The notes: generated from the letters alone by a model not told the origin. 64,000 nt of DNA from Clostridiales bacterium (GCA_017617525.1 JAFZWA010000006.1:1-64000); one strand, 5' to 3'. Shown: positions 7,683 through 17,019, counted from the stretch's first letter. A program made the numbers and translations.

Positions 7683-8312
7683 ATGACACGTGAAGAAAAG
7701 CTGATCGAAAAATATGAAGTCATGTCTGCATTCGAAAAGGAATGCATTGAAGAAGGTACTCCGATCGCCTGTGGTATCGACGAAGCGGGAAGAGGTCCTC
7801 TCGCTGGTCCTGTCGTAGCGGCAGCCTGTATCCTTGATCCTGAAAAGCCGATCTATGGACTGGATGACTCGAAGAAGCTTTCTCCTAAAAAGCGCGATCA
7901 GTTATATGACGAGATCATTGCGAAGGCAAAGTGCTTTTGCGTGATCAGAGTCGAGCCGAAAGAGATCGATGAGGTCAATATCTTAAACGCGACGAAGAAC
8001 GCGATGCGTGCCTGTGTAAAAGGACTTGCTATCAAGCCGGATGTGCTTCTGATCGATGCTGTAAATCTTGAAGGAACAGGTATTCCGGTTAAACCGATCA
8101 TTAAAGGCGACGCAAAGTCGAATTCCATCGCTGCGGCTTCGATCCTGGCAAAGGTTTCTCGAGACCGCATCATGGAAGAATACGATAAGGAATATCCGGG
8201 ATACGGATTTGCCCAGCACAAGGGGTACGGAACCGCGGCTCACTATGCGGCGATCCATGAGCTTGGCATCTCTCCGATCCATCGTATGAGCTTCTTGAAA
8301 AAGATGCATTGA
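7683..8312 (+). CDS. rnhB: Ribonuclease HII
   Basis: Removes RNA primers and misincorporated ribonucleotides from DNA. It has 209 residues. The catalytic carboxylates are in GIDEAGRGPLAGPV (about residues 31-44), DDSKKLSPKKRD (about 60-71) and LIDAVN (about 122), and SNSIAAASILAKVSRDR and HKGYGTAAH are also present. It has an N-terminal extension of about 28 residues relative to the minimal enzyme, common in Gram-positives. It is coupled to rbgA upstream. A large hairpin follows the stop. Confidence 0.97.
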   Translation: MTREEKLIEKYEVMSAFEKECIEEGTPIACGIDEAGRGPLAGPVVAAACILDPEKPIYGLDDSKKLSPKKRDQLYDEIIAKAKCFCVIRVEPKEIDEVNILNATKNAMRACVKGLAIKPDVLLIDAVNLEGTGIPVKPIIKGDAKSNSIAAASILAKVSRDRIMEEYDKEYPGYGFAQHKGYGTAAHYAAIHELGISPIHRMSFLKKMH

Positions 8313-8316
8313 TTTC

Positions 8317-8381
8317 GAAAACATTCTTTTCGAGCGGGTCCTCGGGCTTTGCCCTGCGGAGGCTTCTCAAAGAATGTTTTC
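8317..8381 (+). repeat. 65-base hairpin between rnhB and yraN
   Basis: A perfect 13-bp inverted repeat (GAAAACATTCTTT at 8317-8329, AAAGAATGTTTTC at 8369-8381) encloses an inner stem: CCTC (8340-8343) with GAGG (8359-8362) and GGGC (8344-8347) with GCCC (8351-8354). No clear T-tract follows. It may end rnhB transcripts weakly on either strand or stabilise their 3' ends. Confidence 0.65.
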
Positions 8382-8420
8382 ATCTTAAAGGGATTTCTCA
8401 GTTTCAATGAGGTTCACAAT

Positions 8421-8783
8421 ATGACGAGAAACCAAGATATTGGAAAGAAATCTGAAGAGTATGTCGCTAATTATCTGGAACTGCGTGGTTCTAAGATCCT
8501 TGCGCGTAATTATTCCGTGCATAATGTCGGTGAGATCGACATTATCTGCGAGTATAAGAATAGAATTCTGGTCATTGAAGTGAAATCCCGAGACAGCAGA
8601 GAGCGTTACGGTACTCCTGAAGAAGCCGTCACGAGATCTAAGCAGCAGAAGATCATGCGAACGACCTTACAGTACTGTAAAGAGAATCATATTGATCTGG
8701 AACACGTTTCTTATTTTGTTGCAGGCGTGATCCATGATGTGTCCGGGAACATCATTGACGTGCAGTTTACACCGTTCTTCTGA
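8421..8783 (+). CDS. YraN-family (UPF0102) nuclease-fold protein
   Basis: A 120-residue protein of the UPF0102/YraN family, which has a restriction-endonuclease-like fold. The conserved line GEIDIICEYKNRILVIEVKSR (about residues 41-61) contains the expected E-D-ExK acidic/Lys cluster. The family is widespread next to rnhB, and its cellular role is not firmly known. The ATG at 8421 (MTRNQDIGKKSEEYVANYL) fits the family N terminus, with GAGG 9 bases upstream; an in-frame upstream ATG at 8349 lies inside the hairpin. Confidence 0.9.
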   Translation: MTRNQDIGKKSEEYVANYLELRGSKILARNYSVHNVGEIDIICEYKNRILVIEVKSRDSRERYGTPEEAVTRSKQQKIMRTTLQYCKENHIDLEHVSYFVAGVIHDVSGNIIDVQFTPFF

Positions 8784-8808
8784 TATTCACTCGTTAAAAT
8801 GTCATTGA

Positions 8809-8834
8809 AGAACCCGTGAAAACGGGTTCTTTTG
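8809..8834 (+). terminator. Terminator after yraN
   Basis: AGAACCCG and CGGGTTCT pair around a short TGAAAA loop and are followed by TTTTG. It closes the SRP/translation cluster. Confidence 0.85.
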
Positions 8835-8873
8835 TATATTTCAGCGAAAATGTCTTATTGTCTTGCAAGTTGC

Positions 8874-8902
8874 TTGTCAAATACTTTCATTTATAACATA
8901 AT
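8874..8902 (+). promoter_or_regulatory. Promoter for the aspartate aminotransferase-purB unit
   Basis: TTGTCA (8874-8879), 17 bases, CATAAT (8897-8902). Transcription from here leaves an untranslated leader of about 105 bases before the ATG at 9014, including a GTGCTTTT octamer (8970-8977). No known riboswitch was recognised in the leader. Confidence 0.65.
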
Positions 8903-9013
8903 ATACAAGGCTAAAAGCGCGAATGGTTTTGTGAAAATGCAAGACCGGAGAAATCAAATTTCTTTTCAAGTGCTTTTCGAGCAAAATATAAAGCAATGGC
9001 AAGGAGGCCAATC

Positions 9014-10303
9014 ATGAAGACTTATCTTGAACTGAGCAAGGCAGAGTTGAAGGATACTCTCAAGATTTTGGAGATGCGTTATAACGAACTGAAATCCCGT
9101 AATCTCACTCTGGATATGACGAGAGGTAAGCCGAGTCCGGACCAGCTGGACATCGCAAATGAGATGCCGTCCCTGCTCGATACAAATAACCTTAAGGCAG
9201 AAGACGGTTCTGACTGCCGTAACTACGGTGTTCCGTTCGGTCTCAAGGAATCCAGAAATCTCTTCGGTGAGATCCTGGGCATTGATCCGGAACTCGTAAC
9301 TGTAGGTAACAACTCCAGCCTTCAGCTGATGTACGATACACTTTCTCGTTCTTTGATCTTCGGAGAGATCGAGTCTGAAAAGCCGTGGGGTCAGATCGAA
9401 GGCCGTAAGTGGCTTTGCCCGGTTCCGGGTTATGACAGACACTTCCTCGTTACCGAGACTCTCGGTTTCGAACTGATCCCGATCCCGCTTGATGAGAACG
9501 GCCCGGATATGGATATGGTTGAAAAGCTCGTTGCTGAGGATGCTTCGATCCTCGGTATGTGGGCGATGCCGCTTTACAGCAATCCGGACGGTTACATCTA
9601 TTCCGAAGAAGTCTGCAAGAGACTTGCTTCCATGAAGACAGCGGCTCCGGATTTCAGGATCCTGTGGGATAACGCTTATGTTGTTCATCACCTCTACGAT
9701 GATGAGGCGAAGCAGGGAACACTCCCGGATATCTTAAAGCTCTGCCGTGAGGCCGGAAACCCGAACCGTGTATATGAGTTCGCTTCCACAAGTAAGATCT
9801 CTTTCGCAGGTGCAGGTATTGCTTGCATGGCCGCTAACGAAGAGAACACAACTCGCGCGAGAAAGTATCTCGGTGTTCAGTCCATCGGTCCGAACAAGAT
9901 CATTCAACTGATGCACGCGAAGTACATCCCGAACCTCGAGGCTGTTAAGAAGGTCATGTCCAAGCAGGCAGAGATCCTTCGTCCGAAGTTCGAAATGGTT
10001 CTTAAGACACTTCAGGATGAGTTCATGGGCAGCGGTATCGCACATTGGAATTCTCCGCTGGGCGGTTACTTCGTATCTGTTTATCTTCTGAACGGAACTG
10101 CTAAAGAGACAGTTCGTCTTGCCAAGGAGTGCGGTGTTGCGTTTACACCTGCCGGCGCGACCTATCCTTACAAGAAGGATCCGAACGACAGCAACCTTCG
10201 TATTGCTCCAAGCTTCCCGAAGGTAGAAGATATCGAAACAGCCGTTACAGTTTTCGCCGTTTGTGCTAAACTAGCAGCTGTAAGAAAACTTTTGGAGGAG
10301 TAA
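9014..10303 (+). CDS. Aspartate aminotransferase, class Ic (MocR-like fold)
   Basis: A PLP enzyme of 429 residues that resembles subgroup Ic aspartate aminotransferases (Aminotran_MocR-type domain) rather than E. coli AspC. Visible are DMTRGKPSPDQLD (about 35-47), the substrate/PLP region NNSSLQLMYD, WDNAYVVHHL with the PLP-contacting Asp and Tyr, and the Schiff-base lysine in STSKISFAGAG (about 262). The likely reaction is aspartate plus 2-oxoglutarate to oxaloacetate plus glutamate. AAGGAGG 6 bases before the ATG fixes the start. purB follows after 3 bases, so aspartate and adenylosuccinate metabolism are co-transcribed. Confidence 0.88.
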   Translation: MKTYLELSKAELKDTLKILEMRYNELKSRNLTLDMTRGKPSPDQLDIANEMPSLLDTNNLKAEDGSDCRNYGVPFGLKESRNLFGEILGIDPELVTVGNNSSLQLMYDTLSRSLIFGEIESEKPWGQIEGRKWLCPVPGYDRHFLVTETLGFELIPIPLDENGPDMDMVEKLVAEDASILGMWAMPLYSNPDGYIYSEEVCKRLASMKTAAPDFRILWDNAYVVHHLYDDEAKQGTLPDILKLCREAGNPNRVYEFASTSKISFAGAGIACMAANEENTTRARKYLGVQSIGPNKIIQLMHAKYIPNLEAVKKVMSKQAEILRPKFEMVLKTLQDEFMGSGIAHWNSPLGGYFVSVYLLNGTAKETVRLAKECGVAFTPAGATYPYKKDPNDSNLRIAPSFPKVEDIETAVTVFAVCAKLAAVRKLLEE

Positions 10304-10306
10304 GAC

Positions 10307-11740
10307 ATGAAGGATATCTACGAAAGCCCGCTGAATTCCCGTTATTCCAGTAAGGAAATGAAGGCGATCTTCTCGCCTGATCATAAGTTTAAGACATGGA
10401 GACAGCTTTGGATCTACTTAGCTTCCTGTGAAAAAGAACTTGGCTTGAACATCACTGATGAACAGATCGCTGAGCTCGAGGCTTCCAAGGACGATATCAA
10501 CTACGATGTCGCTGCAAGAGAAGAAAAGCTTGTTCGTCATGACGTTATGGCACATGTACATGCTTACGGTGAGCAGTGCCCGAAGGCAAAGGGAATCATC
10601 CACCTCGGTGCTACATCCTGCTATGTAGGTGATAACACAGATATCCTTCTGATGCGTGAGGCTTTGATCCTGACAAGAAAGAGACTTCTTGCCGTTATCG
10701 AAAAGCTCGCTAAGTTCGCAGATGAGTACAAGGCGATGCCGACACTTGGTTTTACTCACTTCCAGCCGGCTCAGCTCGTAACTGTAGGTAAGCGTGCTAC
10801 TTTGTGGCTCCAGGATCTCCTGATCGACCTCGATGAACTCGATTACACACTGTCCTGCCTCAAGCCTCTCGGCTGCAAGGGTACAACAGGTACACAGGCA
10901 AGCTTCCTCGATCTTTTCCAGGGTGACCACGAGAAGGTTGAAAAGCTCGACCAGATGATCGCTGAGAAGATGGGTTTTGAAGCTTCCATCTCCGTATCCG
11001 GTCAGACATATACAAGAAAACTCGACGCGAAGGTCCTCAATACTCTTTCCGGTATTGCGACATCCGCGCATAAGTTCAGCAACGACATCCGTCTCCTTCA
11101 GCACCTGAAAGAGATCGAAGAGCCTTTCGAGAAGACACAGATCGGTTCTTCCGCTATGGCGTATAAGAGAAACCCGATGAGATCCGAGCGTATCTGCTCG
11201 CTTTCACGTTATGTCATTGCTAACGCTCTGAACCCGGCTATGACAGCTTCCGAGCAGTGGTTCGAGAGAACACTGGATGACTCCGCGAATAAGCGTATTT
11301 CCGTACCGGAAGCTTTCCTCGCAGTAGACGCGATCCTGAGCATCTATCTCAACGTTGCCTCCGGTCTCGTTGTTTACCCGAAAATGATCCACAATCACAT
11401 CATGAACGAATTGCCGTTTATGGCCACTGAGAACATCATGATGGAGGCTGTTAAGCGCGGTGGTGACCGTCAGGAACTTCACGAGAAGATCCGTGTTCAC
11501 TCCATGGCTGCAGGTAAGGTCGTTAAGGAAGAAGGTCTTCCCAATGACCTCTTGACTCGTATCGCTGATGACCCGGCTTTCGGTCTTGATAAGGATTCCC
11601 TGGATACACTTCTGGATCCGAAGCTCTACATCGGCTGTTGCCCGGAGCAGGTTACTTCTTTCCTGAAGAACGACGTTGAGCCGATCCTCAAGATGTACGC
11701 TTGCGAGCTCGACATGGAAGAGCCTGAACTGAACGTTTGA
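10307..11740 (+). CDS. purB: Adenylosuccinate lyase
   Basis: Cleaves SAICAR and adenylosuccinate, releasing fumarate, in purine synthesis. It has 477 residues of the fumarase/aspartase superfamily. The signature GSSAMAYKRNPMRSE (about residues 281-295) holds the flexible catalytic loop, with HDVMAHVHAYGEQCP and GATSCYVGDNTD earlier. The length and the TFLKND/PILKMY C terminus fit the longer, eukaryote-like form. It lies 3 bases after the aminotransferase gene. Confidence 0.95.
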   Translation: MKDIYESPLNSRYSSKEMKAIFSPDHKFKTWRQLWIYLASCEKELGLNITDEQIAELEASKDDINYDVAAREEKLVRHDVMAHVHAYGEQCPKAKGIIHLGATSCYVGDNTDILLMREALILTRKRLLAVIEKLAKFADEYKAMPTLGFTHFQPAQLVTVGKRATLWLQDLLIDLDELDYTLSCLKPLGCKGTTGTQASFLDLFQGDHEKVEKLDQMIAEKMGFEASISVSGQTYTRKLDAKVLNTLSGIATSAHKFSNDIRLLQHLKEIEEPFEKTQIGSSAMAYKRNPMRSERICSLSRYVIANALNPAMTASEQWFERTLDDSANKRISVPEAFLAVDAILSIYLNVASGLVVYPKMIHNHIMNELPFMATENIMMEAVKRGGDRQELHEKIRVHSMAAGKVVKEEGLPNDLLTRIADDPAFGLDKDSLDTLLDPKLYIGCCPEQVTSFLKNDVEPILKMYACELDMEEPELNV

Positions 11741-11777
11741 TCCTTTCTTAATCAACGAGGATATGTAAGGATAGAAT

Positions 11778-12917
11778 ATGAGCATTTATCTAGACAATAG
11801 TGCAACCACGAAGCCACTTCCCGAAGTGGCTCGTTTGGTTTATGAAACCTTGAGCGGAGAAGAGACTTTCGGTAATCCGGGATCTCTTCATCGTCTTGGC
11901 GTTCTGGCCGAAAAGGACCTAAATGAGAGCCTCGATAAGATCAGTATGCTCCTGTCCTGCAAAAAAGAAGAGCTCTATTTCACATCCTGTGGTTCCGAGT
12001 CTGTGAATACTTCCATCCTCGGTTATATGCATCAGAATCCGAGAGCAGGGAAGAAGGTCATCTCCACGAAGACCGAGCATAAGGCATCGCTGGAGTCTCT
12101 CGAAAAGCTCGCAAAAGAAGGCTACGAGATCTGCTATCTTCCTGTCGATAAGGACGGTAAGCCGGATCTTGAGGCACTTTCCGATGCGATCGATGAGAAT
12201 ACCGCGCTTCTTACTTTTACTCATGTAAACAATGAAACAGGATCGATACTGCCGCTTCAGGAGATCATCGAGATCCGAAATAAGAAGAACAGAAATACGA
12301 AGATCCATCTGGACTGCGTCCAGTCCCTTGGAAAACTCCCGATCTCTCTTTCTCGTATGGGCATCGATATGGCTTCTTTTTCCGGCCACAAGATCCATGC
12401 GCTTAAGGGCTTCGGACTTCTTTATATCAAGTCCGGCGTTCGTGTCGCGCCTTTGATCTTAGGCGGCGGCCAGCAGAGAGGTATGAGATCCGGAACGCAG
12501 AGTCCGTACCTGGCAAGTGCATTTGCATTAGCTTTGGAAAAAGCACTTGATAACATCGACGCCAATCTTTCGAAAATGACCGAGATTCGTGATCACTTCG
12601 CTTCCGATCTGAAAGCACTCGGTGCGGAGATCCTTTCTCCGTCTGATGCTCTTCCTTATGTTCTGAATGTGTCTTTTCCGTCTTTTCAGTCGGAAACCAT
12701 GTTACACTGTTTAGAGGAAAAGGAGATCTTCGTATCGACGGTTTCCGCCTGCTCTTCGAAAACGAAGAAAGTCAGCTATGTTCTGACAGAGATGGGCATC
12801 CGCCGTGAGATCGCGTCAAATGCCGTAAGATTCAGCTTCAGTAGATTCAATACGAAAGAAGAACTGGATCAGACGATCACATCGATCAAAGAGATCTACG
12901 AGAGATATAAGGTCTAA
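11778..12917 (+). CDS. Cysteine desulfurase (NifS/IscS-like), thiI-linked
   Basis: A PLP enzyme of 379 residues that takes sulfur from cysteine as a persulfide. It has the N-terminal YLDNSATTKPLPEV, the PLP lysine in SFSGHKIHALKGFGLLY (about 203) and the active cysteine in VSACSSKTKK (about 325). Its position 19 bases before thiI, as in many Bacillota, suggests that it supplies persulfide sulfur for 4-thiouridine in tRNA. A second paralogue is encoded at 20664. Confidence in the enzyme class is high; the specific partner is inferred from position. Confidence 0.93.
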   Translation: MSIYLDNSATTKPLPEVARLVYETLSGEETFGNPGSLHRLGVLAEKDLNESLDKISMLLSCKKEELYFTSCGSESVNTSILGYMHQNPRAGKKVISTKTEHKASLESLEKLAKEGYEICYLPVDKDGKPDLEALSDAIDENTALLTFTHVNNETGSILPLQEIIEIRNKKNRNTKIHLDCVQSLGKLPISLSRMGIDMASFSGHKIHALKGFGLLYIKSGVRVAPLILGGGQQRGMRSGTQSPYLASAFALALEKALDNIDANLSKMTEIRDHFASDLKALGAEILSPSDALPYVLNVSFPSFQSETMLHCLEEKEIFVSTVSACSSKTKKVSYVLTEMGIRREIASNAVRFSFSRFNTKEELDQTITSIKEIYERYKV

Positions 12918-12936
12918 TCAATAAGGAGTCATATTC

Positions 12937-14157
12937 ATGAGTAATTCTTACAGAACCATCATTCTGGCCAGAATGGGCGAGATCGCGCTCAAGGGTTTAA
13001 ACCGCGGTAAGTTTGAAAGACAGCTGATCGATAACTTGAGATGGAGACTGAAGGAGTACGGTGCTTTTTCCATCGTACAGAGCCAGTCCCGTATCTGGAT
13101 CGAGCCGAAAGATTCTAACCCGGATGTTCTTGAGGATAAAGAGAACGCCAATCAGGTGCTTCGTGCCGTAACTCAGGTATTCGGACTTGTTTCCGCGAGC
13201 CTTGTCTGGAAGTTCGACGGTGACATGGAATCCATTAAAGATCACGCGCTGATGCTCACAGATGAGATCCTTTCCGAGCATGACTATAAGACTTTTAAAG
13301 TTGAGAGCAAGCGCGGCGACAAGCGTTTCCCGCTGGCATCTCCAGAGATCTGCGCGGATGTCGGTGAAAAGATCCTGATCGCGCATCCGGAACTTACCGT
13401 TGACGTACATAATCCGGATTTCATTATCTATGTGGAAGTTCGTGAGAATCGTTTCGTATACAGCGAAAAACTTGAGGGCCACAGAGGTCTTCCGGTCGGA
13501 ACGGCAGGGAAGGGCATGCTCCTTCTTTCCGGCGGTATCGACAGCCCGGTAGCCGGTTACATGATGGCTTCCCGTGGTATGCAGCTCGAAGCGATCTATT
13601 TTCATTCCTATCCGTACACCAGTGAGCGTGCGCTCGAGAAGGTCAAGGATCTGGCAAAGATCGTTTCCCAGTATTCCGGAACGATCCTTCTGCATGTATG
13701 TAACTTCACTGACATCCAGCTCGACCTTTATAAGAACAGCCCGCAGGATATGCTGACGATCACGATGCGTCGTATCATGTTCGAGATCGCCGAGGAACTC
13801 GCCAATAAGCAGGGATGTAAGTGCCTGATCACGGGTGAGTCCTTAGGTCAGGTCGCCAGCCAGACGATCGAGGCGATCCAGATCACGAACGAAGTCGTTA
13901 AGACCATGCCGGTATTCCGTCCGTTGATCGGACTCGACAAGGAAGAGACATGTAACATTTCCCGCCGTATCGGTGCTTTTGAAACATCGATCCTTCCTTA
14001 TGAGGACTGCTGCACGGTTTTCGTTGCCAAGCATCCGAAGACACACCCGCAGAAAAAGCACATCATCGAGGCGGAAGAAAAGCTCGATATTCCCACACTT
14101 GTTCAGAAGGGTGTCGAGGGCATCACGACCTATAAGATCGAACGTACTTCGAAGTGA
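12937..14157 (+). CDS. thiI: tRNA 4-thiouridine synthetase ThiI
   Basis: Adenylates U8 of tRNA and transfers sulfur to it; it may also serve thiazole synthesis. It has 406 residues: an N-terminal ferredoxin-like and THUMP region (about 1-170) and a PP-loop ATPase domain with LLLSGGIDSPVAGYMM (about 189-204) and the conserved LITGESLGQVASQT. It has no C-terminal rhodanese domain, the usual short form of Gram-positives, so it depends on a separate desulfurase, provided by the gene just upstream. Start ATG 12937 follows AAGGAG. Confidence 0.95.
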   Translation: MSNSYRTIILARMGEIALKGLNRGKFERQLIDNLRWRLKEYGAFSIVQSQSRIWIEPKDSNPDVLEDKENANQVLRAVTQVFGLVSASLVWKFDGDMESIKDHALMLTDEILSEHDYKTFKVESKRGDKRFPLASPEICADVGEKILIAHPELTVDVHNPDFIIYVEVRENRFVYSEKLEGHRGLPVGTAGKGMLLLSGGIDSPVAGYMMASRGMQLEAIYFHSYPYTSERALEKVKDLAKIVSQYSGTILLHVCNFTDIQLDLYKNSPQDMLTITMRRIMFEIAEELANKQGCKCLITGESLGQVASQTIEAIQITNEVVKTMPVFRPLIGLDKEETCNISRRIGAFETSILPYEDCCTVFVAKHPKTHPQKKHIIEAEEKLDIPTLVQKGVEGITTYKIERTSK

Positions 14158-14200
14158 ACATTCTTCATGATAAAACCTTGAAGTTTATGCAAGTTGCGAC

Positions 14201-14229
14201 TTTACGGAAGCAGATAATTTGATTATCAT
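14201..14229 (+). promoter_or_regulatory. Promoter and palindrome upstream of glyA
   Basis: TTTACG (14201-14206), 17 bases, TATCAT (14224-14229). A perfect palindrome with 6-base arms, GATAAT-ttg-ATTATC (14213-14227), overlaps the -10 and could be an operator. The regulator is unknown. Confidence 0.5.
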
Positions 14230-14267
14230 ATTAGAGTAATTTTGTATCACATTGTTGGAGGTATCCC

Positions 14268-15512
14268 ATGTTTGAACATATTAAGGCAGAAGATCCTGAG
14301 GTATTTCAGGCGATTACGCAGGAAGTTGAGCGTCAGCGCAATAAGATCGAGCTGATCGCTTCTGAGAACTTCGTCACCGAGGCTGTTCTTGAGGCAGCAG
14401 GTTCCCCGCTTACAAACAAGTATGCTGAGGGTTATCCGGGAAAGAGATACTACGGCGGATGCGAATATGTTGACATCGTGGAGTCCCTGGCTATCGAAAG
14501 AGCTAAGAAGCTCTTCGGTGCTGAGCACGTAAACGTTCAGCCGCACTCCGGTGCTCAGGCGAACACAGCCGTTTACTTCGCAATCCTCGAGCCGGGCGAT
14601 AAGATCCTCGGTATGGACCTTTCTCACGGTGGACACCTCACACACGGTATGAAACTCAACGTTTCCGGCCGCACATATCAGTCTGAGTTCTATCAGGTAG
14701 ATCCTGAGACACAGACCATCAACTATGACAAGCTCCTCGAGCTTGCTAAGGAAGTTAAGCCGAAGGTCATCGTTGCAGGTGCTTCCGCTTATCCGAGAAT
14801 CATCGACTTTAAGAAGTTCCGTGAGATCGCTGATGCTGTTGGCGCATACCTCTTCGTAGATATGGCTCACATCGCAGGTCTCGTTGCCGCAGGTCTTCAC
14901 CCGAACCCGGTACCGTACGCTGACTTCGTTACTACAACAACACATAAGACACTTAGAGGACCGCGTGGCGGTATCATCATGTGCAAAGAAGAGTATGCGA
15001 AGAAGATCGACTCCGCAGTATTCCCGGGCCAGCAGGGTGGTCCTCTGATGCACATCATCGCTGCTAAGGCAGTTGCATTTAAGGAAGCTCTTTCCGATGA
15101 GTTCCGTGCTTATCAGGGTCAGATCGTTAAGAACGCTGCAGCTCTTGCTGACGGTCTTATGAAGAGAGGCGTTAACCTCGTTTCCGGCGGCACTGAGAAC
15201 CACCTCATGCTGATCGACCTTCGTGGTACAGGCGTTACAGGTAAGGAACTCCAGCTTCGTCTTGATGACGTAAACATCACAGCAAACAAGAACACCATTC
15301 CTTTCGATCCGGAAAAGCCGTTCGTAACATCCGGTGTTCGTGTTGGTACAGCTGCTGTTTCCGCTCGTGGAATGAAGGAAGCTGACATGGATGTTATCGC
15401 TGACTGCATCGCTAAGGCGATCTTCTCCTTTGAAGAATCCAAGGAAGACATCAAGGCTGCTGTTGCAGGTCTGACAGCTAAGTATCCGCTCTATCCGGAT
15501 ATGAAGTACTAA
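14268..15512 (+). CDS. glyA: Serine hydroxymethyltransferase
   Basis: Interconverts serine and glycine with tetrahydrofolate, the main source of one-carbon units. The 414-residue enzyme has [13 protein letters not shown], the PLP lysine in [14 protein letters not shown] (about 226) and the [13 protein letters not shown] active-site segment. GGAGG lies before the ATG. It has its own promoter after thiI, and rarA follows across a hairpin (15517-15550). Codon use is strongly biased, as in a highly expressed gene. Confidence 0.97.
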   Translation: MFEHIKAEDPEVFQAITQEVERQRNKIELIASENFVTEAVLEAAGSPLTNKYAEGYPGKRYYGGCEYVDIVESLAIERAKKLFGAEHVNVQPHSGAQANTAVYFAILEPGDKILGMDLSHGGHLTHGMKLNVSGRTYQSEFYQVDPETQTINYDKLLELAKEVKPKVIVAGASAYPRIIDFKKFREIADAVGAYLFVDMAHIAGLVAAGLHPNPVPYADFVTTTTHKTLRGPRGGIIMCKEEYAKKIDSAVFPGQQGGPLMHIIAAKAVAFKEALSDEFRAYQGQIVKNAAALADGLMKRGVNLVSGGTENHLMLIDLRGTGVTGKELQLRLDDVNITANKNTIPFDPEKPFVTSGVRVGTAAVSARGMKEADMDVIADCIAKAIFSFEESKEDIKAAVAGLTAKYPLYPDMKY

Positions 15513-15516
15513 TAAA

Positions 15517-15550
15517 TCTTTCCGAAAAAGCGGAGACCCGCTTGGAAAGA
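15517..15550 (+). repeat. Hairpin between glyA and rarA
   Basis: TCTTTCC (15517-15523) pairs with GGAAAGA (15544-15550), and inside it AAGCGG (15528-15533) pairs with CCGCTT (15538-15543). There is no T-tract, and the rarA ribosome binding site (GAGG, 15555-15558) begins 4 bases after the stem. It may attenuate read-through or mark a processing point. The loop carries CGGAGACCCG, related to the loop of the aroF terminator. Confidence 0.6.
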
Positions 15551-15567
15551 AATTGAGGAACGATAAT

Positions 15568-16923
15568 ATGGGCGTCAATGAGGAATACAAAAAGAGAGAA
15601 CCTTTGGCATTCCGCATGGCGCCTCGTTCTTTGTCCGAATACATTGGCCAGGAGCATATCCTCGGTGAAGGTAAGATGTTAAGAAGGATGATCGAGGCAG
15701 ACCGTCTGTCCTCAATCATCCTTTTTGGCCCTCCGGGCACCGGTAAAACGGCTCTGGCTCGTTTGATCGCTCATACCACCTCCGCGAAATTCGAGCGCAT
15801 TAACGCGGTCACAGCGGGCGTAGGAGACATCAAGCGTATCGTGGAAGACGCGAAGAACCCGATATTGACCCCAAACGGTAGGGTAGTGCTTTTCGTAGAT
15901 GAGATCCATCGATTCAATAAGATGCAGCAGGACGCGCTCCTTCCGCACGTTGAAGACGGAACGGTCATCCTGATCGGAGCTACGACTGAAAACCCGTTCT
16001 TTGAAGTGAATAAGGCTCTGATCTCAAGATCAACCGTCCTTTCTTTAAAACCGCTTACCGATGAGAATATCATCGCGATCTTAAAACAGGCCTTAAACGA
16101 TAAGGAGAGAGGACTCGGTAACGAGCCGATCGATATCTCCGACCGTACTCTTGCATATATTGCCGATCTTTGTAACGGGGACGCGCGTATCGCGCTTCGC
16201 TCGCTTGAACTTGCCTATATCACGACGCCTCCGGATGATAAGGGGACCATCAAGATCGATGAAGAGATCATGCAGGACTGCATGCAGAAGAGATCCCTGG
16301 CCTTTGACACAGACGGGGAGAGTCATTATGACAATATCTCCGCCATGATCAAATCCATGCGTGGAAGTGATCCGGATGCCGCGATCTTTTATCTTGCCCG
16401 TGCGCTTCACAGTGGAGAAGACATCGAATTTCTCGCTAGACGTATCCTGATCTGTTCTTCGGAAGATGTCGGTATGGCGAACCCAAACGCGATCCTTGTC
16501 GCCATGGCCGCCTATCAGGGCGTTATGGCTGTCGGTATGCCTGAAGCGCGTATCCTTCTTGCCGAAGCTGCCGTTACCGTAGCGACCAGTCCCAAATCGA
16601 ACAGCGCTTATATGGCGATCGATAAAGCACTTGCCGACGTCGCAAATAAGCGTACCGGTGAAGTTCCCATGCATCTTCGTAACGCGCCCGCAAAGGGAAT
16701 GCTGGATATGGGATATTCTGTCGGCTATAAGTACGCACATGATTTCCCGGAGCACTATGTGGACATGCAGTTCCTGCCGGATGAAATGGTCGGAACGAAG
16801 TACTATGAGCCCGGAACTTTAGGCTATGAGAATCAGATCCGTAAGTGGATGGATCACCTGAAAAACGGCACTCCGCTCAAAAAACCGGATAACACATCTG
16901 ACAATCCTTCTGACAAGAAGTAA
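15568..16923 (+). CDS. rarA: Replication-associated recombination protein A (RarA/MgsA), AAA+ ATPase
   Basis: A clamp-loader-like AAA+ ATPase that acts at stalled replication forks. It has 451 residues: Walker A GPPGTGKTALA (about 54-64), Walker B LFVDEIHRFNK (about 107-117), sensor 1 GATTENPFFEVN, sensor 2 region GDARIALRSLE, and the C-terminal tetramerisation part LYPNAP-like NAPAKGMLDMGYSVGYKYAHD. The start at 15568 (MGVNEEYKKREPLAFRMAP) was preferred to 15553 because GAGG lies 9 bases before it. Confidence 0.94.
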   Translation: MGVNEEYKKREPLAFRMAPRSLSEYIGQEHILGEGKMLRRMIEADRLSSIILFGPPGTGKTALARLIAHTTSAKFERINAVTAGVGDIKRIVEDAKNPILTPNGRVVLFVDEIHRFNKMQQDALLPHVEDGTVILIGATTENPFFEVNKALISRSTVLSLKPLTDENIIAILKQALNDKERGLGNEPIDISDRTLAYIADLCNGDARIALRSLELAYITTPPDDKGTIKIDEEIMQDCMQKRSLAFDTDGESHYDNISAMIKSMRGSDPDAAIFYLARALHSGEDIEFLARRILICSSEDVGMANPNAILVAMAAYQGVMAVGMPEARILLAEAAVTVATSPKSNSAYMAIDKALADVANKRTGEVPMHLRNAPAKGMLDMGYSVGYKYAHDFPEHYVDMQFLPDEMVGTKYYEPGTLGYENQIRKWMDHLKNGTPLKKPDNTSDNPSDKK

Positions 16924-16967
16924 CAAATTATTCACGAAACATAAACAGATTTCTGTGTAATTGTGCA

Positions 16968-16997
16968 TTGACACTTTCTGCTTCAAAATCATATAAT
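16968..16997 (+). promoter_or_regulatory. Strong promoter for the marR-ABC transporter operon
   Basis: Perfect TTGACA (16968-16973) and perfect TATAAT (16992-16997) with an 18-base spacer. Both boxes at full consensus make it the strongest-looking promoter in the window, fitting a gene pair that is held off by a repressor. Confidence 0.85.
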
Positions 16998-17019
16998 CTA
17001 ACCCAGTTAGCAAATTGGG
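16998..17019 (+). promoter_or_regulatory. Putative MarR operator
   Basis: Two overlapping palindromes directly follow the -10: CTAAC-cca-GTTAG (16998-17010, perfect) and CCCAGTTAGCAAATTGGG (17002-17019, 14 of 18 symmetric). They cover the expected transcription start and reach the ribosome binding site (GGGAGG). This is the position for autorepression by the MarR protein encoded next. Confidence 0.6.

Noticed and set aside
8832-9017. A short frame in the leader before the aspartate aminotransferase
   Set aside because: It covers the promoter and has no ribosome binding site; no leader-peptide codon run is seen.
14247-15740. A 497-codon open frame on the minus strand across glyA
   Set aside because: It is the antisense shadow of the strongly conserved glyA and rarA start; low-complexity Ser/Leu/Arg composition and no ribosome binding site.
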